A stretch of 13,691 nt of DNA. It comes from Bacteroidota bacterium. GTDB taxonomy: Bacteria; Bacteroidota; Ignavibacteria; SZUA-365. The position numbers and the translations under genes were made by a program. Positions 7,480-13,691 of this stretch are shown piece by piece. Under the pieces are notes generated by a model, which saw only the letters and a list, made by a program, of their open reading frames with translations, was not told the origin of the DNA and searched no databases. The stretch is from positions 1-13,691 of the forward strand of contig JAGTUZ010000160.1 of the NCBI GenBank assembly GCA_018224415.1. Direction: 5' to 3'. Positions within the stretch are counted from its first letter, which is position 1; every line of letters starts with the position of its first letter.

Positions 7480-9105
7480 CTATTCCGCGAGCCGGATCAG
7501 CGAGGGTTCGTAATCCTCCGGCGCCTCGTAGCCGAGCAGGTTGAGCAGCGTCGCCGCGACGTTTGCCAATCCGGGCTGTGCGACTTCCGCAAGGGACCAC
7601 CGCCGCTCGTCTCCGGGTTCGAGAATGCAGAAAGGCACGGGGTTGAGGGTGTGGCTGGTCTTGGGCGTGCGCACGCCGTTCTTCTCGGTGAACATCTCGT
7701 CGCTGTTGCCATGGTCGGCGGTGATGACCACCGTGCCGCCGAGGGCGCGCACCTTTTCGACGAGCACGCCGACGCTTTCGTCCACCGTCTCGATGGCGAT
7801 GATGGCAGGTTCGAGGCGTCCGCTGTGCCCGACCATGTCGCCGTTGGCGAAGTTGATCCGACCGAAATCAAAACCTTGATCGAGCAATTCCATGGACGCG
7901 TCGGTGATTTCCGCCGCCTTCATTTTCGGCGCCTTGTCGAATTCGATGCGGTCGGACGGAATCTCGACGTAGGTCTCGAGGGACTCGTCGATATAGCCCG
8001 AGTTGTTGCCGTTCCAGAAATACGTGACATGGCCGTATTTCTGTGTCTCGGAAATGGCGAAGCTGCGCACGCCGGCGGCGCAGAGATACTCGCCGATGGT
8101 GCGGTCGATGCTCGGGGGATTGACGAGGTAGTGCTCCGGAATGTGCAGGTCACCGTCGTATTCCATCATGCCGGCGTAGAGAATGTCCGGCAGCGGGGGA
8201 CGATCGAATTCCGTGAACTCCCGCTCCGTCAGCGCGCGGGAGATTTCGATGGCGCGGTCGCCGCGGAAGTTGAAGAAGATCACCGAGTCGCCATCGAGAA
8301 TCCGACCCACGGGTCCGTTGTCATCGGCGACTACGAAGGAGTCGAGGTACTGGTCGGTGATCTCCGCGTCCTCGGCATAGTAGGTCGACACGGCCTCGCT
8401 CGCGCTCGCGAAGGCGCGTCCCTCGCCGAGCACATGCGCGTCGTAGCCGCGCTTGACCACCTGCCAGTCGGCGTTGTAGCGGTCCATGGTCACCTTCATG
8501 CGTCCCCCACCCGAGGCGATGCGGTAGTCGAACCCATGTTCGCCGGAGATCGCCGCAAGCTTCTCCTCCAGCGGTTCCAGGTAGCGCAGTGCCGATTTCT
8601 CGTCGACATCGCGTCCGTCGAGCAGCGTATGCAAGCGGAGTTGCCGGACGCCGGCCGTGGCGGCGCGGTCGATCATCGCGTACAGATGATCGATGTGCGA
8701 ATGCACGTTGCCGTCCGACAGTAGTCCGATGAAATGCAGCGTGCCCTGCTCGGTATGGCGGGACTCGATCGATTTCCAGAGATCCGTCTCGAACATGCTG
8801 CCGTCGGCGATGGCCCGGTTGACGAGTTTTGCGCCCTGCGCGAAGATGCGTCCCGCTCCCAGCGCGTTGTGCCCGACCTCACTGTTGCCCATGTCGTCTT
8901 CGGACGGCAGTCCGACCGCCGGACCATGCGCCTTGAGCTTCATGTACAGTCCCTCGGCGAAATACCGGTCCAGCTGCGGTTTCCGCGCCTTGAAAATGGC
9001 GTTGCCCTCGTATTCCTTTCCAATGCCGTACCCGTCCATGATGACCAGCAGCAGCGGTCCCGCGGGGGCAGAGTATCCTTCGATCTTCTTCAATTTGAGT
9101 TCCAT
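7480..9105 (-). CDS. gpmI: 2,3-bisphosphoglycerate-independent phosphoglycerate mutase
   Basis: This cytoplasmic, Mn-dependent enzyme of the alkaline-phosphatase superfamily interconverts 3- and 2-phosphoglycerate in glycolysis and gluconeogenesis. The 541-residue length is that of the family, slightly extended. Visible residues: the metal-binding Asp24 in VIMDGYG; the phosphoserine nucleophile Ser75 in DDMGNSEVGHNALGAG; the substrate-loop motifs LSDGNVHSH and LLDGRDV; Asp423 and His427 in NGDMVGHSG; Asp464 and His465 in TADHGNSDEM; and His485 in SHTLNPVPF. The full metal-ligand and nucleophile set is therefore present and the enzyme should be active. An AAAGGA element 10 bases before the ATG can serve as the ribosome site. 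It is the first gene of a likely gpmI-rqcH operon and is divergent from the DUF4350 gene across a 175-base spacer. Confidence 0.96.
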   Translation of the reverse strand: MELKLKKIEGYSAPAGPLLLVIMDGYGIGKEYEGNAIFKARKPQLDRYFAEGLYMKLKAHGPAVGLPSEDDMGNSEVGHNALGAGRIFAQGAKLVNRAIADGSMFETDLWKSIESRHTEQGTLHFIGLLSDGNVHSHIDHLYAMIDRAATAGVRQLRLHTLLDGRDVDEKSALRYLEPLEEKLAAISGEHGFDYRIASGGGRMKVTMDRYNADWQVVKRGYDAHVLGEGRAFASASEAVSTYYAEDAEITDQYLDSFVVADDNGPVGRILDGDSVIFFNFRGDRAIEISRALTEREFTEFDRPPLPDILYAGMMEYDGDLHIPEHYLVNPPSIDRTIGEYLCAAGVRSFAISETQKYGHVTYFWNGNNSGYIDESLETYVEIPSDRIEFDKAPKMKAAEITDASMELLDQGFDFGRINFANGDMVGHSGRLEPAIIAIETVDESVGVLVEKVRALGGTVVITADHGNSDEMFTEKNGVRTPKTSHTLNPVPFCILEPGDERRWSLAEVAQPGLANVAATLLNLLGYEAPEDYEPSLIRLAE

Positions 9106-9185
9106 GTGTCAGGTATCCTTTCATTTCGATGTTCATATCAATGTAAGAAAATCCACACCGCCGAGGGAGAATCCTCCATGCCCCA

Positions 9186-9205
9186 TATAGCGTACGGCGT
9201 ATAGC
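9186..9205. repeat. Short direct repeat around TATAGC in the divergent spacer
   Basis: TATAGC occurs at 9186-9191 and again at 9200-9205, a 14-base spacing, with the CGTACG palindrome at 9191-9196 between them. Extending the pair to CATATAGCGTACGG and CGTATAGCATATTG gives 10 of 14 matches. It lies in the 175-base region between gpmI and the DUF4350 gene. Its role, if any, is unknown. Confidence 0.4.
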
Positions 9206-9266
9206 ATATTGCGACAATGGAATCCCAACGGTGTGCTGAGTATCTTGTGATTCAAACAAGAAACCC

Positions 9267-9271
9267 GGAGG
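9267..9271 (+). promoter_or_regulatory. Ribosome binding site deciding the start of the DUF4350 gene
   Basis: GGAGG directly abuts the ATG at 9272 but lies 9 bases before the in-frame ATG at 9281. Initiation at 9281 is therefore much more likely. Confidence 0.7.
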
Positions 9272-9280
9272 ATGCGTTCG

Positions 9281-10216
9281 ATGAGAACTCTGCTGACGGC
9301 ATTGCTGATGCTCATCCTGATCGGGGCGGGGAGTGCGGGACTGCGCGCGCAGCAACGGGGCGAACCGGCGTTTGTTCCCAAGGTCGCGACGCCGGTGTTC
9401 GGGGAAGGGACGGGACCCGTCGTCATGATCGACGAAGCGCACAACAACTATCACACCATGGAAGGGCGGTACAAGCCCTTCGCGGAGCTTCTCCGCGCGC
9501 ATGGCTGCACGGTGCTGCCCGGCATGCAGCCCGCGTCGGCGCCCACTCTGGCGTCCTGCGACATCTACGTCATCGCCAACGCACTCGCGGCAGAGAATGT
9601 CGATGCCTGGCATCGTCCCATCCGCAACGCCTTTGGAACCGAGGAAATCGACGCCATCGCGCGCTGGGTGCACGAAGGTGGATCGCTCTTTCTAATCGTC
9701 GACCACATGCCCTTTCCCGGCGCGATCGACAGCCTCGCAATCCGTTTCAGTATCCGCTTCAGTGACGGTTTCGCGCTGTACGGCGGCAAGCCCGGGCGCG
9801 GTCTGATGTTCACCCGCGGAAACGACAACCTGCGTCCGCACTGGATCACCGACACGCCTGTCGACGGCACGCCGTGGGCCGGAGCGCGCATCGACTCGGT
9901 GGTCACTTTCACCGGCAGCGCCTTCCAGGTCGAGCGCGCGCACGACCCCTTGCTCGTCTTCGGCGCCGGCATGGAATCGCTCGAGCCGCAGGTGGCCTGG
10001 GAGTTCGACGACAAGACCCGTCGCATCCGCATCGAAGGCTGGCGCCATGGCGCGGCTTTCGAATACGGCAAGGGACGCGTCGTCGTCTTCGGCGAAGCCG
10101 CGCTCTTCAGCGCACAGCGTTCCGAACAGGGCCTACCCATCGGCATGAACACCCCCGAAGGTCAGTGGGGCGCACCGCTGCTGGTGAACATCATCCGTTG
10201 GTTGGCTGCCCGTTAG
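9281..10216 (+). CDS. Exported DUF4350-domain protein (glutamine-amidotransferase-like fold)
   Basis: This 311-residue protein of unknown function has a signal peptide (residues 1-24, hydrophobic LLTALLMLILIGAG, ending LRAQ). No lipobox is present, so it is expected in the periplasm or beyond. The mature part matches the DUF4350 pattern: VVMIDEAHNNYHTMEGRYKPFAELL (split across about 47-71), a strand with CDIYVIANAL, then FGTEEIDAIARWVHEGGSLFLIVDH (about 118-142). This is a class I amidotransferase-like Rossmann arrangement. The nucleophile-elbow cysteine of true amidotransferases is absent. The only cysteines, in HGCTV and ASCDI, are not at that site, so a binding rather than a catalytic role is likely. 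A later strand pair, AFEYGKGRVVVFGEAALF, is also typical. The start at 9281 is set by the GGAGG at 9267. It appears monocistronic: gpmI diverges from it and a terminator follows it. Confidence 0.8.
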   Translation: MRTLLTALLMLILIGAGSAGLRAQQRGEPAFVPKVATPVFGEGTGPVVMIDEAHNNYHTMEGRYKPFAELLRAHGCTVLPGMQPASAPTLASCDIYVIANALAAENVDAWHRPIRNAFGTEEIDAIARWVHEGGSLFLIVDHMPFPGAIDSLAIRFSIRFSDGFALYGGKPGRGLMFTRGNDNLRPHWITDTPVDGTPWAGARIDSVVTFTGSAFQVERAHDPLLVFGAGMESLEPQVAWEFDDKTRRIRIEGWRHGAAFEYGKGRVVVFGEAALFSAQRSEQGLPIGMNTPEGQWGAPLLVNIIRWLAAR

Positions 10217-10230
10217 CGCGTCTGGGGACG

Positions 10231-10279
10231 ATGCCTGTCTGGGGACGTCGCGCATCAGCGCGAAGTCCCCAGGCATTTT
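10231..10279 (+). terminator. Rho-independent terminator after the DUF4350 gene
   Basis: TGCCTGTCTGGGGACGTCGC and the following GC (10231-10252) pair with GCGCGAAGTCCCCAGGCA (10257-10274) across a 4-base loop, with one small bulge and one mismatch. Five T residues follow at 10275-10279. The element starts 15 bases after the stop codon. Confidence 0.85.
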
Positions 10280-10351
10280 TGCGCCTGTCGCGAATAAACG
10301 GTATTTTTGTCCTGATAGATACGACACGCACCTTTCAATATCAGGAAGAAC

Positions 10352-11341
10352 ATGAATCCCGTAACTTTTATCGACGATCTCAAGGCCCGGGCACAGACCC
10401 TCGGAAAGCACATCGTGTACCCGGATGCGACGGACGAACGCGCCATACAGGCGGCACGTCTCGCGACGGATGAGAAGCTGGCGAGGATCACGCTGGTCGG
10501 AACGGAAGCCGTCATCCGTGGCAAGGCCGCCGCGATCGGCACAAGCCTCGACGGCATCGCCATCGCCGATCCCGCGCAGATGCCGGAGAAGGCGAAGGAA
10601 TTCGCCGATTTGTATTACGAACTGCGCAAGAACAAGGGCATGACGGAAGCGCAGGCCGCCGAGACCGTGCTGCAGCCGCTGTTTTTCGGCGACTTCATGG
10701 TCCGTACCGGCATGGCCGACGGCAGCGTGGCAGGATCACTTTCCACCACGGGGGATGTGATCAAGGCCGGACTGCACTGTATCGGTCTCAAGGACGGCAT
10801 CAAGACGGTGTCGAGCCTCTTCATCATGAAATTCCCCGAGAAGATCTGGGCCTTCGCCGACTGCGCCGTTCTCCCGCTCCCCGACGCCGCGCAGCTGGCG
10901 GACATCACGATTTCCACCGCCGATAATTTCCAGGCGCTGACGGAAGAGCAGCCGCTCGTGGCCATGCTGTCGTTTTCGACCATGGGCAGCGCAAAGCACG
11001 AACTCATCGACAAGGTGCTCGAGGCGAAAGCCATCGTGCACGAGCGCCGGCCCGACCTGAAAGTCGACGGCGAAATGCAGTTCGACGCCGCGATCATTCC
11101 CGCCATCGGCAAGAAAAAAGCCCCCGACTCCGAAATCGCGGGCAACGCCAATGTGTTTGTGTTCCCCGACCTGCAATCGGGCAACATCTCCTACAAGATC
11201 GCCGAACGCCTCGGTGGTGCGGAAGCGCTCGGACCCATCGTGCAGGGACTCGCGCGTCCGGCCTACGACCTTTCCCGCGGCTGCAGCGTTAACGACATCG
11301 TTGTGACGACGGTGTTCAACGCCGTCATGGGCGCGGTGTAG
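10352..11341 (+). CDS. pta: Phosphate acetyltransferase (phosphotransacetylase)
   Basis: Pta interconverts acetyl-CoA plus phosphate with acetyl phosphate plus CoA. Together with acetate kinase it links fermentation or acetate uptake to ATP. The 329-residue length is the short single-domain type, without the N-terminal DRTGG/AAA extension found in enterobacteria. Family signatures are HIVYPDATDERA near the start, GMADGSVAGSLSTTGDVIKA in the middle, LSFSTMGSAKHE, DGEMQFDAAIIPAI, and FPDLQSGNISYKIAERLGGA. Near the end, DLSRGCSVNDIV places Arg309 and Asp315 with the same spacing as the catalytic Arg310/Asp316 of the Methanosarcina thermophila enzyme. AGGAAG stands a few bases before the ATG. No acetate kinase gene is adjacent in this window. 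Transcription from the upstream DUF4350 gene is cut off by a terminator, so pta should have its own promoter in 10280-10351, though I could not identify it securely. Confidence 0.95.
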   Translation: MNPVTFIDDLKARAQTLGKHIVYPDATDERAIQAARLATDEKLARITLVGTEAVIRGKAAAIGTSLDGIAIADPAQMPEKAKEFADLYYELRKNKGMTEAQAAETVLQPLFFGDFMVRTGMADGSVAGSLSTTGDVIKAGLHCIGLKDGIKTVSSLFIMKFPEKIWAFADCAVLPLPDAAQLADITISTADNFQALTEEQPLVAMLSFSTMGSAKHELIDKVLEAKAIVHERRPDLKVDGEMQFDAAIIPAIGKKKAPDSEIAGNANVFVFPDLQSGNISYKIAERLGGAEALGPIVQGLARPAYDLSRGCSVNDIVVTTVFNAVMGAV

Positions 11342-11348
11342 GAAGAAA

Positions 11349-11385
11349 CCAGGAAGACACGAAGACACGAAGAAAGGCACGAAGG
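11349..11385. repeat. Purine-rich stuttered repeat after pta
   Basis: GAAGACAC occurs twice in tandem (11353-11360, 11361-11368), followed by the related GAAGAAAGGCAC (11369-11380) and GAAGG. It lies immediately after the pta stop codon and before the convergent-gene hairpin. No protein or RNA gene explains it. Confidence 0.6.
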
Positions 11386-11395
11386 TTTTTATGCA

Positions 11396-11426
11396 AGAAG
11401 GGCATCCCGGTTGGGGATGCCCTTCT
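11396..11426. terminator. Perfect 13-bp hairpin between convergent genes, likely bidirectional terminator
   Basis: AGAAGGGCATCCC (11396-11408) and its exact reverse complement GGGATGCCCTTCT (11414-11426) flank a 5-base loop. It sits between the 3' ends of pta and the minus-strand T9SS gene, 55 bases from the former and 42 from the latter. No U-tract follows in either direction, so termination would rest on the strong stem alone. Confidence 0.65.
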
Positions 11427-11467
11427 CGCGTATTCCGCAATCCGTGGGTCTTGTCCGAATCCCGGGG

Positions 11468-13414
11468 TTATTTCATCACCACCATGCGGCGGGAGATTGT
11501 CCGTCCCTCCGCGATGAGGCGGTAGACGTACACGCCCGAGCGCAGGGCGGAGGCGTCGAACGTAACGGTATGTTCGTCGGCCTCAAGCATCCCATGATGG
11601 ATCGTCTCGACCTCGCTGCCCAGCAGATCGTACACGTTCAGTGACACGTATCCAATCCGAGTGGTGGCAAAACGGATCGTGGTTGATGGGTTGAAGGGAT
11701 TCGGGTAGTTCTGCGCGAGCTGGAGTCCAGAAGGAGGTCCATAGCCGACAGAAGTCCCAAACGATTTCGTCAAACGGAGCAATCGTCCAGGTCGTGTCGA
11801 CGTGGACAACTCTGATTGAGTGACCTGTATGCCGTCCGTCGCTTCGACATACCAGACGACATCCTGAATTTGGGCCGCTGGCATTCCACTGAGGATATCG
11901 ATGACTCCGGCGAGGTCTGAATGGGAAGCGGTGAATATTGGCAACGCACCCTGACCATCCGAGGAAAAATCAACGGCTCGCGTCAAGCTCGACGCATCGA
12001 CGAAACGTATCATGTATTTGAGTGTATCACTGGCCACCCGGCTGGGAAAGCGGGATGTGCGCATGTTTGTGTACGGGTCCGCGGGATCTGGTCGCTGCCA
12101 GGTGAATGTATTAAAAGCCGTGAGATCATAGAGGAACATCTCGGTCGAATCGTCAGGTGTGAGAAGTGAGAATGGAAGCGGGGCATGCAGCAGCACGGCA
12201 AACGATTCGCTCCGCCCTTTAATGCCTGCATCAGTTGGATGCCTCGCTTCCAACCATTGTGGCTGTGATGCGTCACGAGGAATTCTTGGGATCAGTGTTA
12301 CCTGCTGCTTCTTGCTGATTGCGAGCTTCGGATCGAACGGATTTGGTCCGTTACCTGGAACGGTATCGAGTTCATTCGGATACTCCGCACGGAGCGTTAT
12401 TGGGGTCGCGGTCTCGATGGGATTCAGAAAACGATCGCGCGGTACAAGCTCGACCTCGAAAGGACGATGCAGATACACATTCGATGCTGCCGGGTCGGGT
12501 CTGGTCAGGTCGACAAGATAGTTGTCAAGGGCGTCGCTGCCCCAGCTGACAGGCGGGGACACCTGCGTAAGACCCTGTAACCTGGGAACAATGCTGAAGG
12601 TCACATTGCGCTCCGCTTTGCTGCTCCGGTATGTCGCCATCGCGCGACCGACGAAGAAGAGCTCTTTTTTAATAGTGTATTCGTTCGCAGCAGAGGGCGC
12701 TATGACCTGCCCAGCTATCGTGAGTCTGCTCCAGCTGTAGCCATCGGGATCGGCGCTCCATGACCGCGCGGAGGTATCCCCATTAGCGCTTGTGGAATGC
12801 ACCAACAGTGTTACGTCGCTTCCAACGATGTCCCAGTTAAGCTTGATGGAATTTCCATCCATCCCGCGTAATTCGAATTGCAGCTCGTCACCTGCCGTGA
12901 GGTTGACGGGATCCGAGGAAGGGAAAACCAGCGCGACACCCTTCGTGTTGAGCATCGTGCCGTATTTTATCTTCAATCGGAACCCCTGCGCATCAGGGAC
13001 AACCCGATTCGACCGAATCGTATCCGGTCCGGAGTATGCCTCGACAAACCATATGAGGTCCAGCTCCTGTGTGCCCGGTGTGCCGGTCACATTATCGATC
13101 AAATCCCCGAGCTGCTGATGAGTAATTGACAGTGCCCGGAATGTTCCGCCATCATCCGAATCGAGGATGATCTCTCGCGCTGTATCCGCCGCATCAAGAA
13201 AATGAATACGGTACATAGCCTGCGGACCGGCTGATTCCCATTGAAACTGCTCCAGATCGTCTCCCTGCATCAGGAGCAATATGGTTTGGTCCCTCGGCAT
13301 GATGAGAGAGAAAGGCGTCAATGTCTGTGCGGTTGTCTGCGTGATGACAGTGACAGACGCGAGAAAGATAAGGCCGACGTGGAGAAGCGAATATTTCGAA
13401 ACTGGCTTTCTCAT
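11468..13414 (-). CDS. T9SS-secreted multidomain protein with two SusE-like domains
   Basis: This is a 648-residue exported protein of unknown function. The signal peptide is residues 1-30 (KYSLLHVGLIFLASVTVI, ending TTAQ). Residues about 34-152 and 413-552 are two copies of one domain: TPFSLIMP/LPFSLLTP, then FQW/FTW, YRIHFLDA/YMIRFVDA, LGDLIDNVTGTPG/LAGVIDILSGMPA, and LIWFVEA/VVWYVEA. The pattern resembles the SusE/SusF-type Ig-like domain. The centre (about 155-410) looks like further all-beta, Ig-like material without a family I can name. Residues 566-648 form the T9SS type A tail: LAQNYPNPFNPSTTIRF, then VYDLLGSEV, SGVYVYRL and RRMVVMK. It starts 18 bases after the stop of the upstream gene, so it is probably second in an operon of similar cargo proteins. 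No clear Shine-Dalgarno is present. A role in surface binding of glycans or polymers is possible by analogy only. Confidence 0.8.
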   Translation of the reverse strand: MRKPVSKYSLLHVGLIFLASVTVITQTTAQTLTPFSLIMPRDQTILLLMQGDDLEQFQWESAGPQAMYRIHFLDAADTAREIILDSDDGGTFRALSITHQQLGDLIDNVTGTPGTQELDLIWFVEAYSGPDTIRSNRVVPDAQGFRLKIKYGTMLNTKGVALVFPSSDPVNLTAGDELQFELRGMDGNSIKLNWDIVGSDVTLLVHSTSANGDTSARSWSADPDGYSWSRLTIAGQVIAPSAANEYTIKKELFFVGRAMATYRSSKAERNVTFSIVPRLQGLTQVSPPVSWGSDALDNYLVDLTRPDPAASNVYLHRPFEVELVPRDRFLNPIETATPITLRAEYPNELDTVPGNGPNPFDPKLAISKKQQVTLIPRIPRDASQPQWLEARHPTDAGIKGRSESFAVLLHAPLPFSLLTPDDSTEMFLYDLTAFNTFTWQRPDPADPYTNMRTSRFPSRVASDTLKYMIRFVDASSLTRAVDFSSDGQGALPIFTASHSDLAGVIDILSGMPAAQIQDVVWYVEATDGIQVTQSELSTSTRPGRLLRLTKSFGTSVGYGPPSGLQLAQNYPNPFNPSTTIRFATTRIGYVSLNVYDLLGSEVETIHHGMLEADEHTVTFDASALRSGVYVYRLIAEGRTISRRMVVMK

Positions 13415-13432
13415 AGTGTCCGTGTTTTTCTT

Positions 13433-13691
13433 TTACTTCAGTACAACCATGCGTCGCGAGAGCGTTTGCCCTTCGGTAATGAGGCGGTAGACATACACGC
13501 CCGAACGAAGGGCGGAGGCGTCGAACTGAACGGTGTGTTCGCCTGCGTCGAGAACATTCTGGTGGATCGTCGCGACCTCGCCGCCAAGAAGGTCGTAGAT
13601 CTTCAGCGAGACCTCGCCACGTTTCGTAATGGAGAAACGGATGGTGGTCGATGGGTTGAAGGGGTTCGGGTAGTTCTGCGCCAAGAACAAT
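13433..13691 (-). CDS. T9SS cargo protein, C-terminal sorting domain only (5' part off window)
   Basis: Only the last 85 or so residues are visible. The frame is open to the window edge, and the gene must begin beyond it; the codon at 13690 is TTG inside the domain, not a start. The visible part is a complete T9SS type A tail with LAQNYPNPFNPSTTIRF, IYDLLGGEVATI, FDASALRSGVYVYRL and the final RRMVVLK. By hand alignment 64 of the last 83 residues are identical to the tail of the gene at 11468-13414. The Asn-Pro-Phe-Asn-Pro start and the C-terminal basic stretch are those recognised by the T9SS sortase system. What the cargo does cannot be said from this piece. The short gap to the next gene suggests co-transcription. 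Confidence 0.9.
   Translation of the reverse strand, partial: LFLAQNYPNPFNPSTTIRFSITKRGEVSLKIYDLLGGEVATIHQNVLDAGEHTVQFDASALRSGVYVYRLITEGQTLSRRMVVLK

Noticed and set aside
6228..7544. Long open frame of 438 codons on the plus strand
   Set aside because: It is antisense to rqcH, whose motifs are complete. The frame is a by-product of GC-rich codon use and shows no recognisable domain.
7117..8724. Long open frame of 535 codons on the plus strand across rqcH and gpmI
   Set aside because: It is antisense to two firmly identified genes and has no recognisable protein features.
9241..9260. TATCTTG as a -7 element and CTTGT/ACAAG dyad before the DUF4350 gene
   Set aside because: No matching upstream box at the right distance, and the dyad is only 5 bp.
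10306..10336. Bacteroidota-like promoter for pta: TTTG, 19 bases, CACCTTTC
   Set aside because: The second box lacks the leading T and final G, and the predicted start would fall on the ribosome site, leaving almost no leader.

Overview
The window is GC-rich, gene-dense bacterial DNA. It most likely comes from the Bacteroidota/Ignavibacteriota/Kapabacteria-Rhodothermota side of the FCB group. The evidence is four proteins with type IX secretion (T9SS) C-terminal tails, two of them in the NYPNPFNPSTTIRF form common in those phyla, together with an LptC-family LPS export protein (a Gram-negative envelope), an SusE-like domain protein and DUF4350. The exact phylum cannot be settled from this sequence alone.

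Layout, left to right. Positions 1-1186 (+): the 3' end of ruvB (Holliday junction helicase), then lptC 7 bp later. The N-terminus of lptC is built from a palindromic run of hexanucleotides. Positions 1272-5662 (-): two tandem paralogous secreted beta-propeller proteins of 717 and 715 residues with co-linear Asp-box repeats and T9SS tails. Each has its own look-alike promoter. Positions 5790-9105 (-): gpmI (cofactor-independent phosphoglycerate mutase) followed after 16 bp by rqcH (NFACT ribosome quality-control factor), a probable two-gene operon. Positions 9281-10216 (+): an exported DUF4350 protein, divergent from gpmI and closed by a rho-independent terminator. Positions 10352-11341 (+): pta, phosphotransacetylase. 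A 13-bp perfect hairpin separates pta from the convergent gene on its right. Positions 11468-13691 (-): two co-directional T9SS cargo genes 18 bp apart. The downstream one is complete and carries a duplicated SusE-like domain. The upstream one is cut by the window edge, and only its sorting tail is visible.

Functionally this is a mixture of housekeeping genes (recombination, LPS transport, glycolysis, acetate/acetyl-CoA interconversion, nascent-chain rescue) and exported proteins. No CRISPR array, transposase, integrase, phage gene, rRNA or tRNA was seen. I found no convincing new multi-gene system. The most unusual items are the palindromic hexamer array inside lptC, the promoter-matched tandem propeller pair, the internal domain duplication in the 648-residue cargo protein, and short stuttered repeats in the spacers. 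No gene-free stretch exceeds 300 bases.
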